A stretch of 51,628 nt of DNA. It comes from Lachnospiraceae bacterium (GTDB lineage: Bacteria > Bacillota > Clostridia > Lachnospirales > Lachnospiraceae). The stretch lies in assembly GCA_017540265.1 (NCBI GenBank), contig JAFYBJ010000039.1, positions 1-51,628 on the forward strand. The letters are read 5' to 3'. Shown one piece after another: positions 8,632 through 17,629 of the stretch; position 1 is the stretch's first letter, and every line of letters begins with the position of its first letter. The notes beneath the pieces are model-generated. The model was not told the DNA's origin. It worked only from the letters and a program-made list of their open reading frames with translations, and ran no database searches. The translations under genes were made by a program, and so were the position numbers.

Positions 8632-10329
8632 TCAATCCTTTAACTTTTCCATGTACTCTTCCACGGTAAGCGGTTTTGAAAAATAGTACCCCTGTATCTG
8701 GTCACATTCCACGCTCTGAAGGTATTTCAGTTCATCCTTTGTCTCCACGCCTTCGGCCACAACAGTAAGTCCCATTTCTCTGGCCATCTGCGACATGTGT
8801 TTGATTATGATGGCGCTTTTCTTTGAATCGGCAAGGGATGCCACAAAATTCATATCGATCTTTACCACATCGATCGGCAGATCCTTAAGCACCTGAAGAG
8901 AGGAATAACCCGTGCCGAAATCGTCCATTACGATGGTAAAGCCTGCATCCTTAAGTTTTCCTACGGCTTCGTCCAGCCTTATCCTGTCTCTTGTACGTCC
9001 GCTCTCTGTTATCTCCAGCTTTATAAGTGAAGGATCCAGCTCATATTTATTTATTATATCCAATACATCCTGGGCAAGTGAGGGGAGGAAGAGGTTTACT
9101 CTTGAGACATTTACACTTACAGGGGGCGGTGTAATCCCTAAGTCTGATATTTTCTTTTGTAAGGATGCGGTAAGTTCCCAGACGTAATGGTCAAGCGCAG
9201 CCACCATGCCGTTTTTTTCAAAAACGGGAATAAAATGATCAGGTGAAAGGAGACCGCGGGTCTTATGATTCCAGCGGACCAGGGCCTCTGCAGTTACTAT
9301 CTTTCCTGTCTTTATATCGTAGATGGGCTGAATACGTATGACAAATTCTTTGTTTTTTATTGATTGTTCCATATCATGGATCAGGGACTGCTCTTCAAGT
9401 ATATGGTCCTTAAGATCCGTATTGTAATTTATATGCCTGTTGGTATAATTTCCTTTATTCTGCTGTATTGCAAGACCGGCTCTGTCTATCATTATACTAA
9501 TAGGAGTATCGTTTGAATCCATGGGGTAGGAGCCGGAATACATGGCTATGGTATAACCGCTTAATGATTCACCGGCCTCTTCCTCCAGGCTTTCTATAAA
9601 GCGGCCCATGTCTATCGTGCCTGTTTCAAAGCATACCACAAAGATATCTGCGCCTATTCTTCCACAGACACCTTTTTTTCCTATATCGTGTTTAAGTTTC
9701 CTTGCAATGGTTATAAGTACTCTTGATGATCTGTCAGGACCGAAAATCTCGGTTATAGCCTTGAAATGATCGATATCAAATCGAAGCAGGGTGTAATTCT
9801 TGCCCGGATTTTCCATACGCAGTCTGTCTGCATAGCTACAGAAGCCGTGCTCGGAATAAAGACCTGTCAGAGTGTCGTTTTCAACGAGGCGTTTCATCTT
9901 TTCGTATGATCGTTTATCTGCCTCAGTCTCTATAACAGCTCTCTCAAGTTCGAGAGCTGCAAGTATATTATGTATTCTCTGTCTGACAATCTCAGGATTG
10001 TAGGGCTTGGTAATGAAATCCATGGCACCTTTGGAACGGGCCTTGAGTTCGTTTTCTTCCTGACCAAACTGGGTATTTATTATGACGGGGATGGATTTGA
10101 GATCAGCTGTGGCCTGCATATGATCTAAAAGTTCGAAACCATCCATATGTGGCATGTTAAGATCGAGTATGACCACCGAGAAATCCTGCCTGTCAAGCAG
10201 GATGGAGGCTTCAAGTCCGTCAGATGCTTCAGCGCAGATGTAATCATTTTCAAAAATACCGCGCAGAACAGCACGGTTTGTCTTTGAATCATCTACTATG
10301 AGCATGTATTTTTTGTTTTCATTATTCAT
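8632..10329 (-). CDS. Response regulator with degenerate GGDEF and active-type EAL domain
   Basis: A 565-residue cyclic-di-GMP protein. The receiver domain (about 5-125) has the phospho-acceptor Asp in ILDLNMP near D56. The GGDEF domain (about 150-305) has GADIF in place of GG(D/E)EF, so it is unlikely to make c-di-GMP. The EAL domain (about 320-560) keeps EALVRW (348-350), an Asn in SVNVS, a Glu in LEITE, DDFGTGYSSL, KIDMNF and AEGVET, the residues needed for metal and c-di-GMP hydrolysis. I infer a phosphodiesterase switched by phosphorylation. ATG 10329 is preferred over ATG 10350 because a G-run lies 6-11 bases upstream. No histidine kinase is adjacent. It is the first gene of a two-gene unit with the AraC regulator. 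Confidence 0.94.
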   Translation of the reverse strand: MNNENKKYMLIVDDSKTNRAVLRGIFENDYICAEASDGLEASILLDRQDFSVVILDLNMPHMDGFELLDHMQATADLKSIPVIINTQFGQEENELKARSKGAMDFITKPYNPEIVRQRIHNILAALELERAVIETEADKRSYEKMKRLVENDTLTGLYSEHGFCSYADRLRMENPGKNYTLLRFDIDHFKAITEIFGPDRSSRVLITIARKLKHDIGKKGVCGRIGADIFVVCFETGTIDMGRFIESLEEEAGESLSGYTIAMYSGSYPMDSNDTPISIMIDRAGLAIQQNKGNYTNRHINYNTDLKDHILEEQSLIHDMEQSIKNKEFVIRIQPIYDIKTGKIVTAEALVRWNHKTRGLLSPDHFIPVFEKNGMVAALDHYVWELTASLQKKISDLGITPPPVSVNVSRVNLFLPSLAQDVLDIINKYELDPSLIKLEITESGRTRDRIRLDEAVGKLKDAGFTIVMDDFGTGYSSLQVLKDLPIDVVKIDMNFVASLADSKKSAIIIKHMSQMAREMGLTVVAEGVETKDELKYLQSVECDQIQGYYFSKPLTVEEYMEKLKD

Positions 10330-10424
10330 AATGTGCCCCCCGTTTCCCATATTTTAGAACACAGATTTAAGGATCTCTTATTCAGAAAAATACGATCCGG
10401 ATTTTGTGTTTTTTTCCCTGTATC

Positions 10425-10470
10425 ATTATATCAAATCAGAGGCTGTTATATGATAAAAAATGTCATATAA
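10425..10470 (-). promoter_or_regulatory. Candidate promoter -10 and operator dyad before the REC-EAL gene
   Basis: On the minus strand TATAAT occurs at 10430-10425. The region where its -35 would lie overlaps a perfect dyad, TTATATGA (10446-10453) and TCATATAA (10463-10470), with 9 bases between the arms. A repressor or the adjacent AraC protein could bind there. The -35 match itself is poor. The region 10351-10545 holds no gene. Confidence 0.35.
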
Positions 10471-10545
10471 TTAATTAAAACTTCCCACATATACTCAAAT
10501 TTACTATTATTTACGTCTTTGGGAAAATAAGACAGGGAGAAATAT

Positions 10546-11598
10546 ATGTTCAGATTACATGAAAGCATAAGGAACGGGCATACATATATGATAGCCGAGA
10601 TGAGCGCCAATCACGGCGGAAGCTTTGAACATGCCCTTGAGATAATAAGGGGAGCGGCGGCGGCCGGTGCAGACTGTTTAAAGATTCAGACCTATACAGC
10701 CGACAGCCTTACGATAGACTGCGATAAGAAATATTTTAAGATCGATAACGGCGGGCTCTGGGACGGAAAGACCTATTATGATCTTTACAGGGAGGCAGGG
10801 ACTCCCTACGAATGGCAGGCGGAAATAAAGAAGGAATGCGAAAAGTACGGGATGGATTTTTTATCCACCCCGTTTGACAGGGAGGCTGTGGATTTTCTTG
10901 CGGATATGGGCTGTGAAGCCATAAAGATAGCCAGCTTTGAACTGGTGGATATACCGCTTATAAGCTATGCGGCTTCAAAGAAAAAGACCATGATCATCTC
11001 CTGCGGCATGGGAAGCCTTGAGGAGATAAAAGAAGCTGTGGATGCCTGTCTGGAAGCCGGAAATGATGATATCGTGCTGCTTAAGTGCTGCAGTGAATAT
11101 CCGGCACCCTGGGAGGATATGCACCTGGGTAATATCCCTGATATGATGGAGCGTTTTAAGCTTCCGGTAGGTCTTTCAGATCACAGCGAAGGTTTCCTCG
11201 GGGCTGTAGTGGGAGTCAGTCTCGGTGCATGCGTGGTGGAGAAACATGTAAAGCTGGAAGGTGTTGAGAGTGCGGATGATGCTTTCAGCATGACTCTTTC
11301 CGAATATGCCGGGATGGTGCAGGCGGTAAGGGCTGCCGAAAAGATAAAGAAGGGCCCTGATTACAGCCTAAGCAGGGGGGAGGAGAACTCACTTGTATAC
11401 AGGAGAAGCCTTTTTGCGGTGAAGGATATAAAAAAGGGTGAGCCTATAACAGAAGAAAATGTAAGGAGCATAAGACCGGGGAACGGGATAAAGCCGGTAT
11501 ATTTAAAAGATATGCTCGGGAAGCCCTGCCCGCATGACATTGAAAGGGGTGAACCGGTCACGCAAAAGATTTATCTTGAAATTGTGAAGAAATTGTGA
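10546..11598 (+). CDS. pseI: Pseudaminic acid / sialic acid synthase (NeuB-PseI family)
   Basis: A 350-residue enzyme that condenses phosphoenolpyruvate with a C6 amino sugar to make a nine-carbon nonulosonic acid. The TIM-barrel domain opens with IAEMSANHGGS (about 16-27) and LKIQTYTAD, and has GLSDHS. A SAF (antifreeze-like) domain occupies about 285-350. The AEMSANH and KIQTYTAD wording fits PseI (pseudaminic acid) better than NeuB, but the distinction needs alignment. No other pse or neu gene is in the window, so it stands alone. The ribosome site is GGGAGA at 10536-10541. The product would decorate surface glycans or flagellin. Confidence 0.88.
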   Translation: MFRLHESIRNGHTYMIAEMSANHGGSFEHALEIIRGAAAAGADCLKIQTYTADSLTIDCDKKYFKIDNGGLWDGKTYYDLYREAGTPYEWQAEIKKECEKYGMDFLSTPFDREAVDFLADMGCEAIKIASFELVDIPLISYAASKKKTMIISCGMGSLEEIKEAVDACLEAGNDDIVLLKCCSEYPAPWEDMHLGNIPDMMERFKLPVGLSDHSEGFLGAVVGVSLGACVVEKHVKLEGVESADDAFSMTLSEYAGMVQAVRAAEKIKKGPDYSLSRGEENSLVYRRSLFAVKDIKKGEPITEENVRSIRPGNGIKPVYLKDMLGKPCPHDIERGEPVTQKIYLEIVKKL

Positions 11599-11608
11599 AA
11601 AATGCCTA

Positions 11609-11637
11609 TTGACCGCATTGGTTAGCAGGTTTAGAAT
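11609..11637 (+). promoter_or_regulatory. Promoter for the large surface protein
   Basis: TTGACC at 11609-11614 and TAGAAT at 11632-11637 are separated by 17 bases. Transcription would start near 11643, directly at the hairpin described next. The leader to the start codon at 11733 is about 90 bases. Confidence 0.5.
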
Positions 11638-11641
11638 GAAT

Positions 11642-11676
11642 GCGTTTCGGGCTGCGGGGGTCCGGACGCGTTTTTT
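11642..11676 (+). terminator. Hairpin plus T6: pseI terminator or leader attenuator
   Basis: GCGTTTCGGG (11642-11651) pairs, with one bulge and G-T pairs, with TCCGGACGC (11661-11669) and is followed by TTTTTT (11671-11676). It could simply end pseI. Because a promoter lies just upstream, it would also be the first structure in the surface-protein mRNA. A second perfect 7-base hairpin follows at 11683-11689/11696-11702. Confidence 0.5.
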
Positions 11677-11732
11677 ATATTTCAGCGGATGAGATTCCGC
11701 TGCTCAAAACCCAAGAAGGAGGAATGAAAGGA

Positions 11733-14700
11733 ATGAAGAAAAGGATACTGGCAGCATTGCTGTCCGCCGTCCTCATTGCAGGCGACCTGCCTTTTACCGC
11801 TGCTGCGGCGAATAATGCAGGCGTATCTCCTGTAAATGCGGAAGAGAATGCATTTCCCGAGGATGGAAGTGAAGAGGCCGTTGCACCGTTGTTTAATGAA
11901 TACGGTGAGCCGGATGTAACTACGGAGTATGAGAACCTGGGTGCAAATGAAAGCAACTACAAGATGGCTGAGACCTACTATATTACCGGAGGTACGATGC
12001 CTTTCTTTGTACAGGGACCGTCTTATGTAAACAGCACTCTTACCGCGGAATTTACACCTGCAGCCGGCGGAAAAACGGTAACAAAGGAATTAAGCAAGCC
12101 TTATTCTTATTATAATTATTATTCTGTTGCTGATGCCGGGATCACGGTAGGCACCTACAAGGTTACCCTTAAGAACGGCGATGAGGTGGTATCTGAGAAT
12201 TCCGCCGTTAATTTCAGCAATGAAGGTGAAGTGCTTGTGGCTGTGCAGAATCCCGAGAATTACGAATGGGAAGCAAGCTCAAACATAGTGACCAGTGCAT
12301 ATGACACATCGGATATTTCTCTTAGTGTCTATAATTTCAGCGGCAGGGATATGGTAGATCTTGTATTTGAGGATGCCAGCGGATATGTAAGCGGTGTCGA
12401 TGAGATGGGCACTCTGATGTATGATCCTGATCCCAGATATGCCAATGACCCGGTGTTTAAGAATGTAAATGTAAACTATCTCGGATTTGATTCAATTAAA
12501 TATAAAAGCTATGCAATGCTTAAAGTGAACAGCCTTTTCCCTGTTGCCGGATCGCATACTCTTATCGCCAATGTAAAGGGTGATAACGGTGAGGCTGTTA
12601 AGATCGATAATGTGGCAAAAGTGACACTCTCTGATGCTGGTATTGTTAATAGCGCATGGAATGCTTCAGATTATGCCCAGAACGGGAAGTATATTTATCT
12701 TCAGCTTTCGGGAACTGCCATAAATCCCGAATATCTTGAATTCAGCGCAACGGATAAAAGCGGTGCGGAAAGAAAGCTGGAATTCATAGAAGGAAGACTT
12801 TATGAACATTATGCTACAAGCAGCACATCCTGCTCTTATCTTGTAAAGCTTGAGAAGAAGGACTGGAGCGACAATAAGGATATTGAGGGGATTAAGATCA
12901 ACATTTCTTCAAAGGATGAGTCAAAGATGCTTGTAAAGAGCGGAAGTGTTTCATTATACAGCTCATCAGCTTCTGTATCACTTTATGATTTTGCTTATAA
13001 CGGCCTTACCAACAGTCTGGAATTCTATGTGTCGGATATCATCGCTGCAGGTAAGGATGTTGCAGTTACGATCTATTCCGACAGTACAAAAAAGACAACT
13101 ATCGCAGAATGCAAGGCAAAGACAGTTGAAGGCGAAGATAAGATAATCGCCAGACTTTTACAGCCCGGCAAGGAAACCGAATTCATACCTGATAAATATT
13201 ACAACGCTTATCTTACAGCAACGGTTGACGGTAAGGAGACAAATGATTATGTAGCACTTACCGGAATATCCAAGAGTTCATCTTCGGGATCATATTATTC
13301 AGATTATATTGATAACTGGTGGGATATCTCCGAGGACGGAAAGACATATTATGACGCATGGGGTACATCCGACGGTGCGGTAGCAGGAACCAAAGGAAAG
13401 CTTTATGTTAAATTCCAGGTACGCGACGGAAGCAGCGAGGATACCATCAAAGCTCCTTCAAAGGGAACCCTTACGATCAAAGACGGATCAGGCGATGACG
13501 CAAAGACCTTAAAGACATTGTCTGTTTCACTTAAGAAGGACGCATCCGCATCAAAGGGCGGCTATACCTATTACAATGCAGAGTTTGTGATCGAAGGAAA
13601 AGATTTTTCTGAGGGCTGCTATTTTGTAGACTTTACCGTAGATAAATATACCCAGGAGAACAGGAAGCTTTTCGTTACAGACAGGCTGGTACTTGAGAAT
13701 AACTATATTTATTATCGTTTTTCTACGGATGGAGATTATCTTGAACTGACTGTCAACACTGTAAATCTTGTTAAGGATGATGATCTTGAGATAAGTGTTT
13801 ACGATGCAACATCTGATCATGAGAAGCAGAACTGGACTCTTAAGTCGACAGGTGACAGCAAAACGGTAAAGACTTATCATTCTTACAAGATAAGCGATAT
13901 CAAGAAAGAGGATGTAAGGAAATATTATTACATCAAGGTTGCAAAGAAGAGTGACAGCACGACTCCTGTGGCTTATCAGTATGGTGAGATAAAGAGCGAA
14001 GACGGATATTCGACCAACTGGGGATACAGCCTCGGGGATCTTTATAAGACTGATACGGAAAAGGCTTACGGTAAGGAAGTTCAGGTCTATATAAGCGGCA
14101 CCATGGTTATAGATATCTATTCAAGCAACTATACCAGATCTGACAACAAGGTTTATTATGACGGTGTATATCATATATACGTGATAAATGACGCAAAGAA
14201 TGTGAAGCTTACACTTACCGCATGCAATGATACGGCTCAGAAGGTAAGCTTCGAACTTAAGGATCTTGCAAAAGATACAAGCTATAAGAGCACTGAGGGA
14301 ACATATTACACCTTCGGCGATAAGGTAAGAAAGGCTATGGAAGCCGCAAATATGGATATCACAGAGCTCTATGACTTCTATCTTGAAGCTGATTATAAGG
14401 ATGAGCATTACGGATACAGATATACTTCAAAGAATATCCGCTTCTCTGACGGCAAGGAAGAGATAAGCGTAGAGGATGCTTCCGCTGACTGCATCTATTA
14501 TGACAAGACACAGAGCTATGTTCTCTATCCTGCGGGAAATGCAAAGTACAATCAGGCAACAAGCTATACCATCAATCCTGCAACACAGTGCGCTAAGCTT
14601 AAGAAGGATATCAAGAAGGGATTTGTACCTGCTTCTTATACTTATGAGGCTGCAAATGCAAAGGCCGCTGCAATATTCAGCGTAGATACAAACGGAACCA

Positions 14701-15539
14701 TCACCGCAAAGGCTGCTGGCAAGGCAAAGATAAAGATCACTGTTACCGGCACCCAGAAAGGCAAGACTAAGACAAAGAAATACACTATGACCGTAAACGT
14801 AAATACCAATCCCGAAGTTCTCTTCCCCAAGACAGAGGCAGTCTTCATCGGAGATAAGGCCGGCAAGGGTAAGACCGTTAATTACAGCTTCGTGGATAAG
14901 ACAAATTACAAGAAGGACAAGAACGCAAACAAGAGACTTCAGTACAGTTTTGTATCTGCGGCAGATGAGGCTAATTTCGCATCCTACGTAAATATCGAGG
15001 GCGATTCCTCTGTCAACAAGGTATACAGCAAGCTTGAGGGCAAGGGTAAGCTTAAACTTACGGTAAAGAAGGCTCCCGCTGCACCTGTAAAGATACGCAT
15101 GAACGTATATGCATTCGGTAATCCTGATGTTTCCTATCCTCTTACCATAGTGGTAGGCGCAAAGACAAAGGATATCAAGAAGCTCGCTGTAAGCATAGAA
15201 GGTGTGGCATCTGATGCAAGCCTCAACGAGGCAAGCGCAAACAATGTTGTTTCCGGAAATACCGCGCTTCCTTCAGGCGTAACTTTCGAGAAGAATACTC
15301 TTACCATCCCTCAGGATGCAAGTGTAAATCTTATCGTAAAGAATGCTGCTACAGATAAGGCGCTGGGTAACGAACTCGCAGGTTTCTCTTCTGCAAATAA
15401 GAAACTTGTATTTGTAGGTGCTGACGGAAAGCTTGTTGCAAAGAATCCTGATGCAAAGAAGAAGACTGCCGTTACTGTTGAATATCTTGGAAAGAAGACC
15501 AAGATCCGCGTTATAGTTACTGCAAAGGCAGGAAAATAA
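11733..15539 (+). CDS. Large secreted surface protein with Big2-type Ig-like domains
   Basis: A 1268-residue exported protein. The N-terminus (MKKRILAALLSAVLIAG, then an Ala-rich cleavage region) is a Sec signal peptide. Most of the protein is Tyr/Ser/Asp-rich beta-strand-like sequence I cannot place. Near the C-terminal third is a bacterial Ig-like (Big2) stretch with FSVDTNGTITAKAAGKAKI, and another beta-rich domain with many AKKK-type runs ends the chain. There is no LPxTG, SLH or choline-binding tail, so surface attachment is unexplained. ATG 11733 is chosen because AGGAGG lies 10 bases before it; ATG 11724 is too close. It is followed by a strong terminator, so it is monocistronic. Function is unknown; adhesin or matrix protein is likely. 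Confidence 0.85.
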   Translation: MKKRILAALLSAVLIAGDLPFTAAAANNAGVSPVNAEENAFPEDGSEEAVAPLFNEYGEPDVTTEYENLGANESNYKMAETYYITGGTMPFFVQGPSYVNSTLTAEFTPAAGGKTVTKELSKPYSYYNYYSVADAGITVGTYKVTLKNGDEVVSENSAVNFSNEGEVLVAVQNPENYEWEASSNIVTSAYDTSDISLSVYNFSGRDMVDLVFEDASGYVSGVDEMGTLMYDPDPRYANDPVFKNVNVNYLGFDSIKYKSYAMLKVNSLFPVAGSHTLIANVKGDNGEAVKIDNVAKVTLSDAGIVNSAWNASDYAQNGKYIYLQLSGTAINPEYLEFSATDKSGAERKLEFIEGRLYEHYATSSTSCSYLVKLEKKDWSDNKDIEGIKINISSKDESKMLVKSGSVSLYSSSASVSLYDFAYNGLTNSLEFYVSDIIAAGKDVAVTIYSDSTKKTTIAECKAKTVEGEDKIIARLLQPGKETEFIPDKYYNAYLTATVDGKETNDYVALTGISKSSSSGSYYSDYIDNWWDISEDGKTYYDAWGTSDGAVAGTKGKLYVKFQVRDGSSEDTIKAPSKGTLTIKDGSGDDAKTLKTLSVSLKKDASASKGGYTYYNAEFVIEGKDFSEGCYFVDFTVDKYTQENRKLFVTDRLVLENNYIYYRFSTDGDYLELTVNTVNLVKDDDLEISVYDATSDHEKQNWTLKSTGDSKTVKTYHSYKISDIKKEDVRKYYYIKVAKKSDSTTPVAYQYGEIKSEDGYSTNWGYSLGDLYKTDTEKAYGKEVQVYISGTMVIDIYSSNYTRSDNKVYYDGVYHIYVINDAKNVKLTLTACNDTAQKVSFELKDLAKDTSYKSTEGTYYTFGDKVRKAMEAANMDITELYDFYLEADYKDEHYGYRYTSKNIRFSDGKEEISVEDASADCIYYDKTQSYVLYPAGNAKYNQATSYTINPATQCAKLKKDIKKGFVPASYTYEAANAKAAAIFSVDTNGTITAKAAGKAKIKITVTGTQKGKTKTKKYTMTVNVNTNPEVLFPKTEAVFIGDKAGKGKTVNYSFVDKTNYKKDKNANKRLQYSFVSAADEANFASYVNIEGDSSVNKVYSKLEGKGKLKLTVKKAPAAPVKIRMNVYAFGNPDVSYPLTIVVGAKTKDIKKLAVSIEGVASDASLNEASANNVVSGNTALPSGVTFEKNTLTIPQDASVNLIVKNAATDKALGNELAGFSSANKKLVFVGADGKLVAKNPDAKKKTAVTVEYLGKKTKIRVIVTAKAGK

Positions 15540-15564
15540 AACAAAAAAGTATTAAAAAGTTTTC

Positions 15565-15595
15565 CACCCCGGAAGCGATTCCGGGGTGTTTTTTT
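15565..15595 (+). terminator. Strong intrinsic terminator after the surface protein
   Basis: A perfect 10-base stem (15565-15574 with 15579-15588) is closed by a GCGA tetraloop of the stable GNRA class and followed by a run of T (15589-15595). Confidence 0.93.
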
Positions 15596-15678
15596 ATGTG
15601 AACTTATGCTAGAATACAACATATAGTGGAAGGAGATGCATATACATACATTTCTTTCTTTTTTTGGGGGTGTATCAA

Positions 15679-16635
15679 ATGAAGCGGGTTACTGTTTTTC
15701 TTGCCCTGATGCTTGTTATGTTAACCATTTTTCCGCTTATGGCCAGAGCGGAGGAAGATGCAGAAAGATTTGATCTTACAGTTACGGATGAGGGCAACGG
15801 CTTTTACAGACTGAACCTTGATGGTGTTCCTGAGAATGCCGGCGGAGTAAAGTTCTATACCTGGAGCATAGTAAATTCCAGGGATGATATTGTCGTATAT
15901 GAAGGTAAATATGAGGAAGACGGCAGCTTCAGTGCTGTATGCGATGTCTTTGATCATCTGAATGCCGGAACTTATATGACAGAAGCATATATAAAGAATG
16001 GCAGGAAGCTTGAAAAAGCGGCGGCGGTATCTTACCGGACAAAAGTGGAAGTACCTGAGGAAGGGAGCCGCCACGGCTGGTATCATATTGATGACGGGTA
16101 TTATTATTACGGGAGGTCTGATGGTATCCTTAAGAAGGATACGGTGGTAAACGGCATAAGCCTTGATGAGGATGGAAGAGCCGTGATGGATGAATATGCA
16201 AAGGAAAAGATTCCCTTACTCATTGCAGCAAGGCTTACTGTACAGAATCTCACGGATCCCGAAGATACACTTGAAGAGAAGCAGGAAAAATGCTATCAGT
16301 ATATAGCCGGCTGCCCTTATGTATTAAAAGAATATCCTTTAAAGGATTACAGGGGACGATATGCCTGCTATGATGCCCATTATGCCAATAACATACTTGA
16401 TGCCTACGGAGACCAGACTGTAAGGGGCGGGGATTGTGTGGCTTTATCTGCGGCTCTGGGCTATCTCTATACGGAACTGGATTTCGGGACGGTTTATTTA
16501 AATGATGACACACAGCATGCGTGGATAGAAGTTGATGGCCGCACATGGGATCCTCTTTTTACCAGATCAAAGGGCAGACAGTGGTATAACAGGGATGGAT
16601 ATACGCTTGTAAGCAGGAACAGCACAGAGATCTGA
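15679..16635 (+). CDS. Secreted transglutaminase-like protein with N-terminal accessory domains
   Basis: A 318-residue exported protein. The signal peptide (about 1-24, ending near MARAEE) precedes a beta-sandwich region like the GBS Bsp-type repeat (about 30-110, with GGVKFYTWS and AGTYMTEAYI). A short aromatic cell-wall-binding-type repeat follows (HGWYHIDDGYYYYG). The C-terminal transglutaminase-like core has the Cys-His-Asp triad C253 (GGDC), H280 (QHAWIEV) and D291 (TWDPLF). In secreted bacterial proteins this fold is usually a protease or protein-crosslinking enzyme acting on the cell surface. ATG 15679 is chosen because of the G-run at 15666-15670 upstream. A possible -10 (TAGAAT, 15610-15615) lies upstream, but its -35 is weak. 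Confidence 0.85.
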   Translation: MKRVTVFLALMLVMLTIFPLMARAEEDAERFDLTVTDEGNGFYRLNLDGVPENAGGVKFYTWSIVNSRDDIVVYEGKYEEDGSFSAVCDVFDHLNAGTYMTEAYIKNGRKLEKAAAVSYRTKVEVPEEGSRHGWYHIDDGYYYYGRSDGILKKDTVVNGISLDEDGRAVMDEYAKEKIPLLIAARLTVQNLTDPEDTLEEKQEKCYQYIAGCPYVLKEYPLKDYRGRYACYDAHYANNILDAYGDQTVRGGDCVALSAALGYLYTELDFGTVYLNDDTQHAWIEVDGRTWDPLFTRSKGRQWYNRDGYTLVSRNSTEI

Positions 16636-16661
16636 TCTTGTGAACGGTTGTTCGTTTTGAC

Positions 16662-16690
16662 TTGCAAATGTATTTTTTATGTGTTAAAAT
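16662..16690 (+). promoter_or_regulatory. Promoter for the second transglutaminase-like gene
   Basis: TTGCAA at 16662-16667 and TAAAAT at 16685-16690 have a 17-base spacer, placed 45 bases before the start codon. Confidence 0.5.
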
Positions 16691-16734
16691 GAACACAGGA
16701 TTTTTGGAGACAGAAAGGAAAGGAGCGTGGTTTT

Positions 16735-17565
16735 ATGTCGAAATTCATTAAGAAACTGATCACGGGCCTGTTATTTTCCTCTTCTGTTTTTTTGTTTTCT
16801 TTTTCGCCCTGTCTTGCCGCAGATAATACAACTACCACCGTGCAGTTTGTTCCCGTTCAGGACGGATACTATGCTGTTGCAGGCACGGAAGCTGCGGATA
16901 TAGAGACATCATACCGTACGGGTCTTGCGATCATGGATTCCGCTTATAAAGAAGCGGGCGGTCTTTCGTATCTCAATGTACGTTTCCTTCATAAGGGCGG
17001 TACCTATACAATGGTGCTTTCTGCTGCTGATGTACAGACACTGCAGACCATGCATGCCCAGACAAATTCCTGGCTGGCTCAGAATATGCCGGCTATAGTT
17101 CCCGCGGGCAGCACGAAGCAGAATGCAGTTAAGCTTACGGCTGACTGGATAGCGGATCATATGACTTATGATCACAGCTCCATGCTTGACAGGAAGACAC
17201 TGATATCCTATCAGAATGCCATGAGCTGTTTTACAAAAGGGAAGGGTGTCTGCACCACCTATGCGACGGCATTCGATGCAATGGTTAATTACCTTCCTTT
17301 CAATGCGGCTGGTACTGTTGATTATACCTGCGCGGCTCCGGTACATAAGGATACCAAGCTTGTGACAAATGATGAGCATGCCTGGTCTGCCATACTTGAA
17401 AGTGACGGCTGGCATCTCTATGATGTGACTTTCTATGATAATGATGATAAGGCAAGGAAAGAGAACTATCTCGATATGAGCCTTGCTACCACCAATGACG
17501 GGTATCATTCAAATATAAGGACTAATTTCTCGGCACTTCAGGCCATAGCTTATTCGGGAAAATAA
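16735..17565 (+). CDS. Secreted transglutaminase-like protein
   Basis: A 276-residue exported protein with signal peptide (about 1-29, cleaved near CLAADN) and a transglutaminase-like core. The triad is C173 (GKGVCTTYA), H215 (DEHAWSA) and D230 (WHLYDVTF). The overall form matches bacterial secreted transglutaminase-like proteases of the kind found in Lachnospiraceae. It is a second, separately promoted protein of the same superfamily beside the one at 15679, with little similarity outside the core. The start has AAAGGAG upstream. The likely substrate is a cell-wall or surface protein such as the neighbouring Big2-type protein, which is inference from position only. Confidence 0.88.
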   Translation: MSKFIKKLITGLLFSSSVFLFSFSPCLAADNTTTTVQFVPVQDGYYAVAGTEAADIETSYRTGLAIMDSAYKEAGGLSYLNVRFLHKGGTYTMVLSAADVQTLQTMHAQTNSWLAQNMPAIVPAGSTKQNAVKLTADWIADHMTYDHSSMLDRKTLISYQNAMSCFTKGKGVCTTYATAFDAMVNYLPFNAAGTVDYTCAAPVHKDTKLVTNDEHAWSAILESDGWHLYDVTFYDNDDKARKENYLDMSLATTNDGYHSNIRTNFSALQAIAYSGK

Positions 17566-17583
17566 AATAAGATAAGGTAAGAC

Positions 17584-17610
17584 AGATCCTTCGCTGACGC
17601 TCGGGATGAC
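17584..17610. repeat. Single copy of a dispersed GATCCTTCGC...GGATGAC repeat
   Basis: The sequence matches, with few changes, the right arm of the perfect inverted repeat at 51585-51611. Both begin AGATCCTTCGCT and end GGATGAC. It lies between the convergent ends of the transglutaminase-like gene and holA. Such intergenic elements are multi-copy in many clostridial genomes and can act as mRNA ends. Confidence 0.75.
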
Positions 17611-17629
17611 AGGGTGCGGCGGGGGATTT

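Noticed and set aside
11733-15539. Sortase substrate (LPxTG-like protein)
   Set aside because: The C-terminus is Lys/Ala-rich with no LPxTG or NPxTG motif, hydrophobic segment or charged tail.
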